Made by a program: the position numbers and the translations under genes | Origin: Paraburkholderia phytofirmans OLGA172 | Lineage (GTDB): Bacteria > Pseudomonadota > Gammaproteobacteria > Burkholderiales > Burkholderiaceae | Reading direction: 5' to 3' | Assembly (NCBI RefSeq): GCF_001634365.1 | Contig: NZ_CP014578.1 | Location: 3,782,001-3,846,000 of the forward strand | DNA: 64,000 nt | Part shown: in pieces, positions 27,964 through 37,553 of the stretch | Layout of the letters: the number at the start of each line of letters is the position of its first letter | Position numbering within the stretch: the first letter of the stretch is position 1 | The notes under the pieces: model-generated | Database searches by the model: none | What the model saw: the letters and a program-made list of their open reading frames with translations, nothing else | Told to the model about the DNA's origin: nothing

Positions 27964-29190
27964 ATGAGCGATATCAAGAAAGTCGTGCTCGCCTATTCGG
28001 GCGGCCTCGACACCTCAGTCATCCTGAAGTGGTTGCAGGACAACTACGACGCCGAAGTCGTCACGTTTACGGCCGACATCGGCCAGGGCGAAGAGCTGGA
28101 ACCGGCGCGCAAAAAAGCCCTGCAACTCGGCATCAAGCAGGAAAACATCTTCATTGAAGACCTGCGCGAAGAATTCGTGCGCGACTACGTGTTCCCGATG
28201 TTCCGCGCCAACACGATCTATGAAGGCGAGTATCTGCTGGGCACGTCGATCGCGCGCCCGCTGATCGCCAAGCGTCAGATCGAAATCGCCCGCGCCACCG
28301 GCGCGCAAGCGGTCTCGCACGGCGCAACCGGCAAGGGCAACGACCAGGTTCGCTTCGAACTCGGGTACTACGCGCTGGAACCGGGCATCAAGGTGATCGC
28401 ACCGTGGCGCGAATGGGATCTGCTCTCGCGCGAAAAGCTGCTCGCCTACGCCGAAAAGGCCGGCATTCCGATCGAAATGAAGCACAAGCAAGGCGGCGCG
28501 CCGTATTCGATGGACGCGAACCTGCTGCACATCTCGTTCGAAGGCCGTCACCTGGAAGACCCGAAGGCCGAAGCCGAAGCCGATATGTGGCGTTGGACGG
28601 TGTCGCCGGAACAGGCGCCGGACCAGGCTGAATACCTCGACATCGAGTACGAGCACGGCGATCCGGTCGCGATCAACGGCAAGCGTCTGTCGGCGGCTGA
28701 AATGCTGACCGAGTTGAATCGTTTGGGCGGAAAGCACGGCATCGGCCGTCTGGATCTGGTGGAAAACCGCTACGTCGGCATGAAGTCGCGCGGCTGCTAT
28801 GAAACGCCGGGCGGCACGATCATGCTGAAGGCGCACCGCGGCATCGAGTCGATCACGCTCGACCGCGAAGTGGCCCACCTGAAAGACGACCTGATGGCGC
28901 GTTACGCTGCGCTGATTTACAACGGTTACTGGTGGAGCCCGGAGCGCCGCGCAATCCAGGTGCTGATCGACCACACGCAAGAAAAGGTCAACGGCTGGGT
29001 GCGTGTGAAGCTGTACAAGGGCAGTGTGTCGGTTGTCGCGCGCGATTCGAAGGAAACGCTGTTCGACAAGACCATCGCCACGTTCGACGACGACGGCGGT
29101 GCTTACAATCAAGCCGACGCTGGCGGGTTCATCAAGCTGAACGCGCTGCGTATGCGGATTGCTGAAAACGCGCGTCGTCAGCGCGGCTGA
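27964..29190 (+). CDS. argG: Argininosuccinate synthase
   Basis: 408 residues. Joins citrulline and aspartate with ATP to argininosuccinate. ATP pyrophosphatase motif [15 protein letters not shown] (residues 10-24), [38 protein letters not shown], and [10 protein letters not shown] are in place. Follows argF on the same strand; the remaining step ArgH is not in this window. A strong hairpin terminator lies after a smaller hairpin downstream. Confidence 0.98.
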   Translation: MSDIKKVVLAYSGGLDTSVILKWLQDNYDAEVVTFTADIGQGEELEPARKKALQLGIKQENIFIEDLREEFVRDYVFPMFRANTIYEGEYLLGTSIARPLIAKRQIEIARATGAQAVSHGATGKGNDQVRFELGYYALEPGIKVIAPWREWDLLSREKLLAYAEKAGIPIEMKHKQGGAPYSMDANLLHISFEGRHLEDPKAEAEADMWRWTVSPEQAPDQAEYLDIEYEHGDPVAINGKRLSAAEMLTELNRLGGKHGIGRLDLVENRYVGMKSRGCYETPGGTIMLKAHRGIESITLDREVAHLKDDLMARYAALIYNGYWWSPERRAIQVLIDHTQEKVNGWVRVKLYKGSVSVVARDSKETLFDKTIATFDDDGGAYNQADAGGFIKLNALRMRIAENARRQRG

Positions 29191-29211
29191 CGACATGCGT
29201 TTCGGTCAAGC

Positions 29212-29309
29212 CTAACTTCGCGTAAGCGAAATTAGGCGTCGTGAGGCGCGGGCGGAACCGAAGCGCAGATGCGAAAAAGGCGCCAGGAGACAACTCCTGG
29301 CGCCTTTTT
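29212..29309. terminator. Hairpin and bidirectional terminator between argG and murB
   Basis: A hairpin GCCTAAcTTCGC / GCGAAaTTAGGC at 29212-29239, then a 16-bp perfect stem AAAAAGGCGCCAGGAG (29274-29289) with CTCCTGGCGCCTTTTT (29294-29309) and T/A runs on both sides, serving the convergent argG and murB. Confidence 0.9.
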
Positions 29310-29445
29310 CTATTGCAACGTCCCACTTATCCTGTCGCGACGAACCTGCTCCGTGTTCGGCTCCAAACCGCTTCTGCGAGCGCGAGTACCAACGCCCCTG
29401 CGCAAATCGCTGCACCACCATTGACCAACGTTTGCGGCTGCCGCG

Positions 29446-30486
29446 TCACAAACAAACCGGCTCAGCCTCCAACTCCACCCCAAACCGCGCCAGCACATCC
29501 CGCTGAACCGCCTTCGCGAGCGCCAACACCTCCGCTCCGTTCGCTCCGCCGAGATTCACCAGCACCAGCGCCTGCCGCTCATGCACGGCCGCGGCGCCCA
29601 TCGCGCGGCCTTTCCAGCCACATCGATCGATCAACCAGCCCGCCGCGAGCTTCACCCGGCCGTCCGGTTGCGGATAAGACACGACCTCGGGCTCCTTAAG
29701 CTTCAGCGCCTCGAACTGCGTTGCCTCCACGACCGGATTCTTGAAGAAACTCCCGGCGTTCCCTAGCTGAAGCGGGTCGGGCAGCTTGGCGCGCCGCACC
29801 GCGACGACCGCGGCGAAAATCGCCTGTGCACTCGGCGCTGCACTGGCATGCTCACTCGCAGCCAGTTCACGCGCGATATCCGCATACCCGGCGCGCGGCT
29901 GCCACACCTTCGGCAAACGGAAAGTGACCGAAGTAATCACAAAACGGTCGCGCCCTTCCCGCTTGAAAAAACTATCGCGGTAACCGAATCGGCAAGCGTC
30001 GGCATCGAGCTCGACTACGGCGCCCGTTTCCAGCTCAATCGCCCGCAGCGACGCAAACCGCTCGCACATCTCCAGACCATACGCGCCGATATTCTGAATC
30101 GGCGCCGCCCCCACCGTCCCCGGGATCAGCGCGAGATTCTCCAACCCAGGCAGCCCTTGCGCCAAAGTCCATGCGACAAAGTCATGCCACGGCTCGCCGG
30201 CGGCCGCCTCGACGTACCATGCGTCGTGGTCCTCGCGCACGACGCGGCGGCCTTGCAGCGCCACCAGCAGCACCAGACCGGCGAAGTCATCCGTCAGCAC
30301 GACATTGCTGCCGCCGCCCAGCACCAGCCGCGGCAAGCCGGCGGCACGCGGATCGCGCACGGCAGCCATCAATTGCGCTTCACGCTCGATCCGGCACGCA
30401 AACTGCGCGCGAACCTCGAAACCGAAGGTGTTATGCGCCTTCAGCGGATAGCCGGCAATGAACGCGGCGGAGTCGGATTGGGACAT
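29446..30486 (-). CDS. murB: UDP-N-acetylenolpyruvoylglucosamine reductase
   Basis: 346 residues, type I MurB. FAD enzyme that reduces the enolpyruvyl group to make UDP-MurNAc for peptidoglycan. Hallmarks: [32 protein letters not shown] (FAD binding), [29 protein letters not shown], catalytic Ser in [26 protein letters not shown], and the terminal acidic residue region ELEAEPVCL. Start ATG 30486 fits the family length. Divergent from the YajQ-like gene. Confidence 0.97.
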   Translation of the reverse strand: MSQSDSAAFIAGYPLKAHNTFGFEVRAQFACRIEREAQLMAAVRDPRAAGLPRLVLGGGSNVVLTDDFAGLVLLVALQGRRVVREDHDAWYVEAAAGEPWHDFVAWTLAQGLPGLENLALIPGTVGAAPIQNIGAYGLEMCERFASLRAIELETGAVVELDADACRFGYRDSFFKREGRDRFVITSVTFRLPKVWQPRAGYADIARELAASEHASAAPSAQAIFAAVVAVRRAKLPDPLQLGNAGSFFKNPVVEATQFEALKLKEPEVVSYPQPDGRVKLAAGWLIDRCGWKGRAMGAAAVHERQALVLVNLGGANGAEVLALAKAVQRDVLARFGVELEAEPVCL

Positions 30487-30671
30487 CAGAATGAGAAGAA
30501 TGGAACGACGAACGAAACGGCATCTGGCCCCGGGCCGCGCGACAATGCGCGGCGGCCTTAGGCAAAAGAGAGTGGCGTCGGTAAAATGACGCCAGGTTCG
30601 TGATTATAGCGAGTGCCCCGTGAGCAGCCGACCGGCCGCGCCACGCACCGCAGCACTATTGGGAGAAAACA

Positions 30672-31157
30672 ATGCCATCGTTTGACGTCGTCTGCGAAGC
30701 GGACATGATCGAAGTCAAGAACGCGATCGAGCAGTCCAACAAGGAAATTTCAACCCGCTTCGACTTCAAAGGGTCGGACGCCCGCGTCGAGCACAAGGAA
30801 AGCGAAATCACCGCCTACGCCGACGACGATTTCAAGCTCGGCCAGGTCAAAGACGTCCTGCTGTCGAAAATGGCCAAGCGCAATGTGGACGTGCGCTTTC
30901 TCGATTACGGCAAGGTCGAGAAGATCGGCGGCGACAAGGTCAAGCAGGTCATCAAGATCAAGAAAGGCGTGTCCGGCGATCTGTCGAAGAAAATCGTGCG
31001 TCTCGTGAAGGACAGCAAGATCAAGGTCCAGGCGAGCATTCAGGGCGACGCGGTGCGCATCACCGGCGGCAAGCGCGACGATCTGCAAAGCGTGATAGCG
31101 ATGCTGCGCAAGGACGTGACCGATACGCCGCTCGACTTCAACAACTTCCGCGACTGA
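30672..31157 (+). CDS. YajQ-family nucleotide-binding protein
   Basis: 161 residues: [38 protein letters not shown] and [20 protein letters not shown] are family signatures. Two ferredoxin-like folds. In Xanthomonas and Pseudomonas members bind cyclic di-GMP and modulate a LysR regulator; in others GTP or tRNA binding was reported, so the precise role here is unclear. Ribosome site GGGAGAAAAC before ATG. Single gene. Confidence 0.95.
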   Translation: MPSFDVVCEADMIEVKNAIEQSNKEISTRFDFKGSDARVEHKESEITAYADDDFKLGQVKDVLLSKMAKRNVDVRFLDYGKVEKIGGDKVKQVIKIKKGVSGDLSKKIVRLVKDSKIKVQASIQGDAVRITGGKRDDLQSVIAMLRKDVTDTPLDFNNFRD

Positions 31158-31375
31158 ACGCGCGTCACGCCCGGTACCGGGCGCGGGTTGACGCTCGGCA
31201 ATGGACGTGCGTTGCGGCTCACCACGGAACGCTTAGCTGCGTTGAGCCTCAGCACCCGGCACGGGTCGAACGCTCAGCACACAGGTGGTGCGCCTTCAGT
31301 ACGCCTTCAGCGCGCAGTCCGCGAACGAACTAAGGCGCGCCGGCTAGAGCCCGCTTTGGCGCGCCCCGCCCGCAC

Positions 31376-32020
31376 TTAAGGTTCGTTGCCGCCCGCCGCG
31401 CTGGCCGCTGCGTCGGCTTTCTTCTTGTCGCCTATGCGGCTTTCCTGGCCATGCATCAGTTTGGCGATATTGCCGCGGTGGCGCCATACCAGCAGCGAGC
31501 TCATCACGACAATCGCCAGTGCGATGACATGTGGCCCGAACAGAAAGCCGTCGAAGAGCGGCGCGAACACCGCCGCGGCCAAAGCCGCCAGCGAAGAATA
31601 ACGTGTGAAGAACGCTACGATCAGCCACGTCAGCAAGGTGGCAATGCCGAGGATCGGGTTGATCGCGATCAGCACGCCGGCTGCGGTCGCCACGCCCTTG
31701 CCGCCCTTGAAACGGAAGAAGATCGGATACAGGTGGCCGAGAAACACGGCAACGGACGCAATCGCAACCGACGTATCGTCGAGGCCGTAACGCGCGCCGA
31801 AGTGCACCACGAACCACACCGGCAGCCAGCCTTTGAAGGCGTCGCCGATCAGGGTGAGTATCGCAGCCTTCTTGCTGCCGCTGCGCAGCACGTTGGTGGC
31901 GCCCGGGTTGCCCGAGCCGTATGAGCGCGGGTCGTCCAGCCCCATCGCGGCGCTCACGATCACGGCAAACGACACCGAGCCGATCAGGTAGGCAACGACA
32001 GCAACGATCAGGTTTTGCAT
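31376..32020 (-). CDS. plsY: Glycerol-3-phosphate acyltransferase PlsY
   Basis: 214 residues, inner-membrane protein with about five helices. Transfers an acyl group from acyl phosphate to glycerol-3-phosphate, the first step of phospholipid synthesis. Family motifs: [40 protein letters not shown] and the helix-rich ends. The C-terminal tail is Lys/Ala-rich ([13 protein letters not shown]), cytoplasmic. Divergently next to YbaK-like gene only by a short gap; both are on the minus strand, ybaK upstream. Confidence 0.95.
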   Translation of the reverse strand: MQNLIVAVVAYLIGSVSFAVIVSAAMGLDDPRSYGSGNPGATNVLRSGSKKAAILTLIGDAFKGWLPVWFVVHFGARYGLDDTSVAIASVAVFLGHLYPIFFRFKGGKGVATAAGVLIAINPILGIATLLTWLIVAFFTRYSSLAALAAAVFAPLFDGFLFGPHVIALAIVVMSSLLVWRHRGNIAKLMHGQESRIGDKKKADAAASAAGGNEP

Positions 32021-32133
32021 CTGGGACTCTTATAAGGATCGGCGGTCTGAAACTCGATACCCCAACCGCAACAGGGAACAAGGCGGCGCACATTCTACCG
32101 AACCCACCTGCCCGGAAAACATTCACGCAAACG

Positions 32134-32625
32134 TCAATCGACGCTCGCGCACTGAACCGGCTTCGCCGCCAGCAGGTCGGTCAATACCTTGGGCTGGATG
32201 CTGACCAGAAAACCGCGTCGGCCGCCGTTCAGCCAGATCTTGTCCATCACGAGGATGCTCGACTCGACGTACACCGGCATCTGTTTGCGCGTACCGAACG
32301 GCGACGTGCCGCCGATCAGATAGCCCGAATGCCGGTTCGCCACCTCGGGCTTGCACGGCTCGACGCGTTTCGCGCCGATCTGCCGCGCCAGATTCTTGGT
32401 GCTGACAGTGCGGTCGCCGTGCATCAGCACGATCAGCGGCTTGGCGTGCTCGTCTTCCATCACCAAAGTCTTGACGACATGATGTTCATCCACGCTAAGC
32501 TGGCGCGCCGATTCCTCGGTGCCGCCGTGCTCGACGTAATCGTAAGGATGTTCGCCGAAAGTGACGCCGTGACGGCGCAGAAACTGCGTCGCGGGCGTTT
32601 CGGAGACGTGTCTGGATTTGCTCAT
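32134..32625 (-). CDS. ybaK: YbaK-type Cys-tRNA(Pro) deacylase
   Basis: 163 residues from ATG 32625 (MSKSRHVSETPATQFLRRHG). Removes cysteine wrongly loaded on tRNA-Pro. Family features: DYVEHGGTEESARQLSVDEH, VVKTLVMEDEHAKPLIVLMH, LARQIGAKRVEPCKPEVANR, HSGYLIGGTSPFGTRKQMPV (conserved GGxSPxG), and KIWLNGGRRGFLVSI. Upstream in-frame codons to 32676 are open but lack similarity. Next on the strand is plsY, 113 bases on. Confidence 0.94.
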   Translation of the reverse strand: MSKSRHVSETPATQFLRRHGVTFGEHPYDYVEHGGTEESARQLSVDEHHVVKTLVMEDEHAKPLIVLMHGDRTVSTKNLARQIGAKRVEPCKPEVANRHSGYLIGGTSPFGTRKQMPVYVESSILVMDKIWLNGGRRGFLVSIQPKVLTDLLAAKPVQCASVD

Positions 32626-32759
32626 CGGCGCATTGTAATGGCGAGTTTGCACGACGGCTATTTGCCGAATGGCCAATTGTGCGAGTCCGGCGATTGTGGC
32701 ACGATCGTTCGCAAATCTTCCGGAGCACAGTATGCTGGGCGCCGAATACGTTTAGCAAC

Positions 32760-32960
32760 CATGTTGCATGGGACCAGCGTTAGACGCTAAGGCGTGTCGA
32801 CCAGAGTTCGCGCTTTAGCGCGCTACTCTGGTCCCATGCAGAGCACTTACTCTGGTCGACCGCTTTGCATGGGACCAGAGTAAGACGCTAAAGCGTCAAC
32901 TCTGGTCGACCGCTTTGCATGGGACCAGAGTAAGACGCTAAAGCGTCAACTCTGGTCGAC
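32760..32960. repeat. Palindromic tandem repeats (50-bp unit) upstream of the AMP-ligase gene
   Basis: Two perfect head-to-tail 50-bp copies (32849-32898 and 32899-32948) plus the first 12 bases of a third (32949-32960). Each unit holds ACTCTGGTCGAC, its near-inverse GGGACCAGAGT, and the palindrome GACGCTAAAGCGTC. Degenerate parts in both orientations extend left to about 32760 (e.g. GTCGACCAGAGT, ACTCTGGTCCCATGCA). It ends three bases before the ribosome site of the ligase gene. This looks like an intergenic REP/BIME-type family. Confidence 0.85.
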
Positions 32961-32970
32961 ACAGGAGACA

Positions 32971-34536
32971 GTGTTGAGACTCGATTCATCCACCCGTTCC
33001 ACGATCGATATTCCCGCGCTGCTGGCAGCCCTGCCCGCGCGTATCGCCGACATTCCAGCGCTCGCCGCCGCGCGCGATCCGCAGCACGTCGCCTTGATCG
33101 AGGATGCGCGCCGCCTCACCAATGCGCAACTTCTGGAAGCCGTCGATGCCGCCGCCGCGCTACTGCGCAATTGGGGCGTGCGTGGCGGCGATCGCGTGAT
33201 GATCGTGGCCGAGAACAGCATCGTGCAGATCGTGCTGCTGTTCGCGACCGCGAAACTCGACGCGTGGGCGCTGGTGTCGAATGCACGCCTGTCAGCAGCC
33301 GAACTCGACGCGATCCGTGCGCATGCGCAGCCTCGCGTGGTCGCGTATGCGGTCGAAAGCTCCGCGGATGCCCAACAGCATGCGCAGCGGCTTCAAGCCA
33401 TCACAGCGCCCGCTATCACACCGGATATCGGTGCCTGGTCGTACACGATCGACACCATCGCGAAAGCCGAACCGGTCGAAGCCGCCAATCACCGCCAATG
33501 CGCCGCACTGATCTACACCACGGGAACCACGGGCGCGCCGAAAGGCGTGATGCTGTCGCATCGCAATCTGCTCTTCATCGCGGCCGTGTCGAGCCGCTTG
33601 CGCAAAATCGGCCCGGACGATATCGCGTACGCCGTTCTGCCGATCTCGCACGTGTATGGCTTTGCCTCGGTTTGTCTCGGCAGCCTGCACGCCGGCGCCA
33701 CCTTGCGCCTCGCGCCACGTTTCGCACCGGAAGCGGTGCGTCGCGCGCTCGCCGAAGAACGCGTTTCGATCTTCCAGGGCGTTCCGGCCATGCACGCCAA
33801 ACTGCTCGAACATCTGCAAACACATGGCCACACGTGGTCCGCGCCGCACCTGCGCTTTGCCTATTCGGGCGGCTCGCCGCTCGACGCCGCGTTGAAAGCG
33901 CACGTCGAAAGCGTCTACGGCCTGCCGCTCCACAACGGCTACGGCATGACCGAGAGCAGCCCGACCGTCTCCCACACCATGCTCGATGCGCCACGCAGCG
34001 ATTGCTCGGTCGGCGAGGTCATCCCTGGCGTTGAGGTGCGATTCGTCGGGCTCGATGGTGTGGATGCCGCGCCGGGCGAAATCGGCGAACTATGGGTGCG
34101 TGGCCCGAACGTGATGCTCGGCTACTACCGCAGCCCGGAGCAGACCCGCGCTGCAGTCACCGAAGACGGCTGGCTCAAGACCGGCGATCTCGCGCGGCAG
34201 GACACGGACGGTGCGTTGCATATCGTCGGGCGCAGCAAGGAGCTGATCATCCGCTCAGGCTTCAACGTGTATCCCGCGGAGGTCGAGCATGTGTTGAACG
34301 CGCATCCGCAGGTGGTGCAGTCGGCGGTGATCGGGCGCGCGGTAGAGGGTAACGAGGAAGTGGTCGCGTTCGTCGAATTGATCGCAGGCGCGAAGGTGTC
34401 GCCGGCTGAACTGATCGCGTGGTGCGGCGAGCGTCTCGCGCCATATAAGCGCCCCGCCGAAGTGAAGGTGCTGGCTGCGCTGCCGGCTGCGTCGACGGGC
34501 AAGATTCTCAAGCACCGACTGCGCGATTTCGTCTGA
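32971..34536 (+). CDS. AMP-dependent acyl-CoA synthetase/ligase (ANL superfamily)
   Basis: 521 residues from a GTG at 32971, eight bases after AGGAGA. Activates a carboxylic acid with ATP and usually transfers it to CoA. Motifs: AALIYTTGTTGAPKGVMLSH (P-loop, near 185), PISHVYGFASV, LHNGYGMTESSPTVSH (A5), GELWVRGPNVMLGYYRSPEQ, DGWLKTGDLARQD (A7), IVGRSKELIIRSGFNVYPAE, and the catalytic Lys in STGKILKHRLRD. Substrate is unclear; it resembles medium/long-chain fatty acid or aromatic acid CoA ligases. The palindromic repeats lie directly upstream, so promoter activity must come from within or above them. Confidence 0.9.
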   Translation: MLRLDSSTRSTIDIPALLAALPARIADIPALAAARDPQHVALIEDARRLTNAQLLEAVDAAAALLRNWGVRGGDRVMIVAENSIVQIVLLFATAKLDAWALVSNARLSAAELDAIRAHAQPRVVAYAVESSADAQQHAQRLQAITAPAITPDIGAWSYTIDTIAKAEPVEAANHRQCAALIYTTGTTGAPKGVMLSHRNLLFIAAVSSRLRKIGPDDIAYAVLPISHVYGFASVCLGSLHAGATLRLAPRFAPEAVRRALAEERVSIFQGVPAMHAKLLEHLQTHGHTWSAPHLRFAYSGGSPLDAALKAHVESVYGLPLHNGYGMTESSPTVSHTMLDAPRSDCSVGEVIPGVEVRFVGLDGVDAAPGEIGELWVRGPNVMLGYYRSPEQTRAAVTEDGWLKTGDLARQDTDGALHIVGRSKELIIRSGFNVYPAEVEHVLNAHPQVVQSAVIGRAVEGNEEVVAFVELIAGAKVSPAELIAWCGERLAPYKRPAEVKVLAALPAASTGKILKHRLRDFV

Positions 34537-34582
34537 CGCCATGGTGATGGCCGCGGCGGTGGCAAAGACAGCGACTGCGGTG

Positions 34583-34666
34583 GTGGCTGTGGCTGTGGCT
34601 GTGGCTGTGGCTGCGGCTGTGGCTGTGGCTGCGGCTGTGGCTGTGGCTGCGGTGGTGGCTGTGGCT
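34583..34666. repeat. Hexanucleotide repeat, 14 units
   Basis: Fourteen tandem units, mostly GTGGCT with interspersed GCGGCT and one GCGGTG, between the ligase stop and the xerD end. It is followed by an inverted GCGGCCGCC/GCCTTAGCCGC-like stretch. A frame through it reads only Ala/Val repeats, so it is treated as a microsatellite, not a gene. Confidence 0.85.
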
Positions 34667-34741
34667 TTGGTAGCGGCCGCCTTAGCCGCTACCAGCCGCA
34701 GCAACGGCAAGCGCATCGCCCCGCGCAGCCGCTAACGAGCC

Positions 34742-35677
34742 TCACCCCCGCGGGTGATGCTGCGCATGCAACGACTTCAGCCGTTCGCGGGCCACGTGCG
34801 TATAGATCTGCGTGGTCGAGATATCCGTATGGCCGAGCAGCAATTGCACGACGCGCAAATCGGCACCATGGTTCAGCAGGTGCGTCGCGAACGCATGCCG
34901 CAGCGTATGCGGCGAGAGCGGCGCGTGCACGTCGGCCGCTGCCGCGTGACGCTTGATGATGTTCCAGAACTGCTGGCGGGTCATGCCCTCCGCGCGGCTG
35001 GTGACGAACAGCGCATCCGTCGCCCGCGCTCCCAGCAAAGCAGGACGCGCTTCGCGCAGATAGCGTTCGATCCAGCCGTGCGCCTCTTCGCCGAACGGAA
35101 TCAGGCGCTCTTTCGAACCCTTGCCCATTACGCGCACGACGCCTTCGTTCAGGCCCACTTCCACCGTCTTCAGCGTGACGAGTTCGGTGACACGCAAACC
35201 GCTCGCGTACATCAACTCCAGCATGGTGCGGTCGCGCAGGCCCAAGGGCGTGTCGATATCCGGAGCACCGAGCAGCGCTTCGACTTGCGCTTCAGTGAGC
35301 GTCGACGGAAAACGCGGAGGTTGCCTGGCTGAACGGATGCGTACCGTCGGATCGATCTTCGTGCGATGCTCGCGCACCGCCCAGCCGTAGTAGCGGCGAA
35401 ACACCGAGAGCCGCCGGTTCGCCGAGGTGGATTTGTCTTTCTGGCGCGCCGCGCTATAGGCGTCGAGATCGACCTCGCTGGCGGTGTCGAGCGACTTGTC
35501 GCGGGTTTGCACAAGCCATTCGCAGAACAGCCGCAGATCGCGGCGGTACGCGTCGAGCGTGTTGCGCGACAAGCCGTGCTCGAGCCACAACGCGTCGCAG
35601 AACGCATCGATCGAGGCCGAGCTCGCCACAAACAAAGGTGACGCGGCCGGCGCGTCTTCAGTCACGGTGTCGCTCAT
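34742..35677 (-). CDS. xerD: Tyrosine recombinase XerD
   Basis: 311 residues. With XerC it resolves chromosome dimers at dif during division. SAM-like N-terminal domain (about 20-105: SIDAFCDALWLEHGLSRNTL) and catalytic domain with Arg162 (SGLRVTELVTL), Lys186 (GKGSKERLIP), His257 and Arg260 (SPHTLRHAFATHLL), His283 (LGHTDISTTQIYTH) and Tyr292. Full catalytic set. Its start overlaps the ogt stop in an ATGA, so the two are translationally coupled. Confidence 0.95.
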   Translation of the reverse strand: MSDTVTEDAPAASPLFVASSASIDAFCDALWLEHGLSRNTLDAYRRDLRLFCEWLVQTRDKSLDTASEVDLDAYSAARQKDKSTSANRRLSVFRRYYGWAVREHRTKIDPTVRIRSARQPPRFPSTLTEAQVEALLGAPDIDTPLGLRDRTMLELMYASGLRVTELVTLKTVEVGLNEGVVRVMGKGSKERLIPFGEEAHGWIERYLREARPALLGARATDALFVTSRAEGMTRQQFWNIIKRHAAAADVHAPLSPHTLRHAFATHLLNHGADLRVVQLLLGHTDISTTQIYTHVARERLKSLHAQHHPRG

Positions 35678-36144
35678 GCGTAGGGAATGCCTTCATGCGC
35701 CAGAAGCCAGCGCTTGACGTTGCGAAAGAAACCATCTCCGGCGTGATGCGCGAATCCGCCGATGCCGCTCGAACTGACCACCCGATGACACGGAATCACG
35801 ATCGGGAAGTAATTTGCCCCGCACGCCTGACCGACCGCGCGAGGAGCGCTACCGAGCTGCCTTGCCAGTTGCCCATAGGTCAGTACGACGCCCGGCGGAA
35901 TGTCGCTGATCGCTTGCCATACGCGCCGCTGAAACGCGGTGCCAACCGCTGCCAGCGGCAATTCGAACTTCGCGGACGCACGTTCGAAATATCGCTCGAG
36001 CTGCTCTACGACCTGCTTTGCCAGAAGCGTGTCCGGCGCGACACTCGGCGTCGACTCCGGCAGATAGACGATTTCGCGCACGGCCTCGCCTTCGAGGCGG
36101 ATGCCGACCTTGCCGAACGGTGCATCGATCACTGCGTTGAACAT
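35674..36144 (-). CDS. ogt: Methylated-DNA-[protein]-cysteine S-methyltransferase
   Basis: 156 residues from ATG 36144. Repairs O6-alkylguanine by taking the alkyl group on Cys119 in the exact motif IPCHRVV. Also FQRRVWQAISDIPPGVVLTY (recognition helix approach) and GQLARQLGSAPRAVGQACG. The frame is open to 36240 but the extension lacks similarity. Suicide enzyme in the cytoplasm; coupled to xerD by a 4-base overlap. Confidence 0.94.
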   Translation of the reverse strand: MFNAVIDAPFGKVGIRLEGEAVREIVYLPESTPSVAPDTLLAKQVVEQLERYFERASAKFELPLAAVGTAFQRRVWQAISDIPPGVVLTYGQLARQLGSAPRAVGQACGANYFPIVIPCHRVVSSSGIGGFAHHAGDGFFRNVKRWLLAHEGIPYA

Positions 36145-36294
36145 GGTTGCTTGCTCCGTGATTGGCGGGGCATCTTTCAGATCGCACGGCGGCGCATTTG
36201 AATGAGCGCGCGGGTAGTTTGCAAACGCGCTACGCGCCATGACTCGCCGCTTATTTCTGGCACAGCCCCCGGCCCCCGCCCGATTGCCGCTACT

Positions 36295-37536
36295 TTACGC
36301 CGCTTCCAACGCCCATTCCACATGCTCGCGCACCACGACGGAGGGGTCATCGACGCGTAACTTCAGCGCGCTAACAATCGCCTCACGCGCATCCGCACTC
36401 AAACTTTCCGACGAGGCCCGCAGCGCATTACCCATCCCCACCGCCAGATTGCGCAGCCAGCTCTCATAGCCGATGCGGCGAATCGCACTGCCCTGCATGC
36501 GCGTATCGAACTCCTCCGCGCTCCATGCAAACAACTCGACCAGCGTCGCGCGATCGAGCCCATGCCGCACATCGAAATCCGCGACCGGCGCGGCCTGCGC
36601 AAACTTGTTCCAGGGACAGACGAGCTGGCAATCGTCGCAGCCATACACACGATTACCGATCAGCGGCCGCATTTCCAGGGGAATCTTGCCCTTCAATTCG
36701 ATCGTCAGATACGAAATACAGCGGCGTGCGTCGACCTTGTAGGGCGCCACAATCGCACCCGTCGGGCATGCGCCGATGCAGCGCGTGCAACTGCCGCAAT
36801 GCGAACCCGGCGTTTCGGGCGCATTGTCGGGCGAGGTCTCGGCATCGGTGGGCAGCGGCACGTCGACGTAGATTTCGCCGAGAAAAAACAGCGAACCGGC
36901 ATCGCGCTGCAGCAACAGCGTGTGTTTGCCGCGCCAGCCGATTCCGGCCTTCTGGGCAAGTTCTACTTCGAGCACCGGCGCCGAATCGGTAAATACGCGG
37001 TAGCCGAACGCGCCGATCTCCGCCTCGATTTTCTCGGCCAGATGTTGCAGACGGTTACGCATTACCTTGTGATAATCGCGGCCCCGCGCATAGATCGACA
37101 CCACCGCAGCCGACGGGTCCGCAATCCGCGCATGCTCGGCTGCGCGCCAGTCTGGCGGTGCCAGCGGCGTGTCCTGCAATGCGCTTTCGTGCGCCTTTCC
37201 ACTCAACGTCTGAGCGGGCAAATAGGCGATGCGCGCGGTAATCACACGTCGCGTGCCGGCCACAAGCTCGGCGGGGCGCGCGCGTTTCATGCCGTGTTTC
37301 GCCATATAATCCATCTCGCCGTGGCAACCCGCGTCCAGCCATGCTGCGAGCGGCGCCTCGGCAGCGGAGAGATCGGTGTCGCTGATACCGATCGCCCCGA
37401 AACCCAGTTCACGGCCCCACGTTTTGATGTTCAGCGCGAGCGCATTCAGCGCCGCTTCATCGAAATGACGTTCGGCACGCGCATCGTCGTTAGACGCAGG
37501 CGTGCAGGAAACTGGGGACTCCGGACTTCGGTTCAT
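36295..37536 (-). CDS. queG: Epoxyqueuosine reductase QueG
   Basis: 413 residues from ATG 37536 (a GTG directly before it is also possible). Last step of queuosine synthesis in tRNA: reduces epoxyqueuosine with cobalamin and two 4Fe-4S clusters. Cluster ligands: CGSCTRCIGACPTGAI and GCDDCQLVCPWNK. Other signatures: LGFGAIGISDTDLSAAEAPL, HGEMDYMAKH, YARGRDYHKVMRNRLQ, GWRGKHTLLLQRDAGSLFFL. Divergent from tsaE with only 17 bases between start codons, so the promoters must overlap the coding starts. Confidence 0.95.
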   Translation of the reverse strand: MNRSPESPVSCTPASNDDARAERHFDEAALNALALNIKTWGRELGFGAIGISDTDLSAAEAPLAAWLDAGCHGEMDYMAKHGMKRARPAELVAGTRRVITARIAYLPAQTLSGKAHESALQDTPLAPPDWRAAEHARIADPSAAVVSIYARGRDYHKVMRNRLQHLAEKIEAEIGAFGYRVFTDSAPVLEVELAQKAGIGWRGKHTLLLQRDAGSLFFLGEIYVDVPLPTDAETSPDNAPETPGSHCGSCTRCIGACPTGAIVAPYKVDARRCISYLTIELKGKIPLEMRPLIGNRVYGCDDCQLVCPWNKFAQAAPVADFDVRHGLDRATLVELFAWSAEEFDTRMQGSAIRRIGYESWLRNLAVGMGNALRASSESLSADAREAIVSALKLRVDDPSVVVREHVEWALEAA

Positions 37537-37553
37537 CACGCCATTTTACGAGA

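Noticed and set aside
32849..32960. Possible mini-CRISPR from 50-bp direct repeats
   Set aside because: The copies are contiguous with no spacers, and the units contain palindromes; it is a tandem repeat.
34541..34735. A 64-codon Ala/Val-repeat reading after the ligase gene
   Set aside because: It merely translates the hexanucleotide repeat, with no ribosome site.
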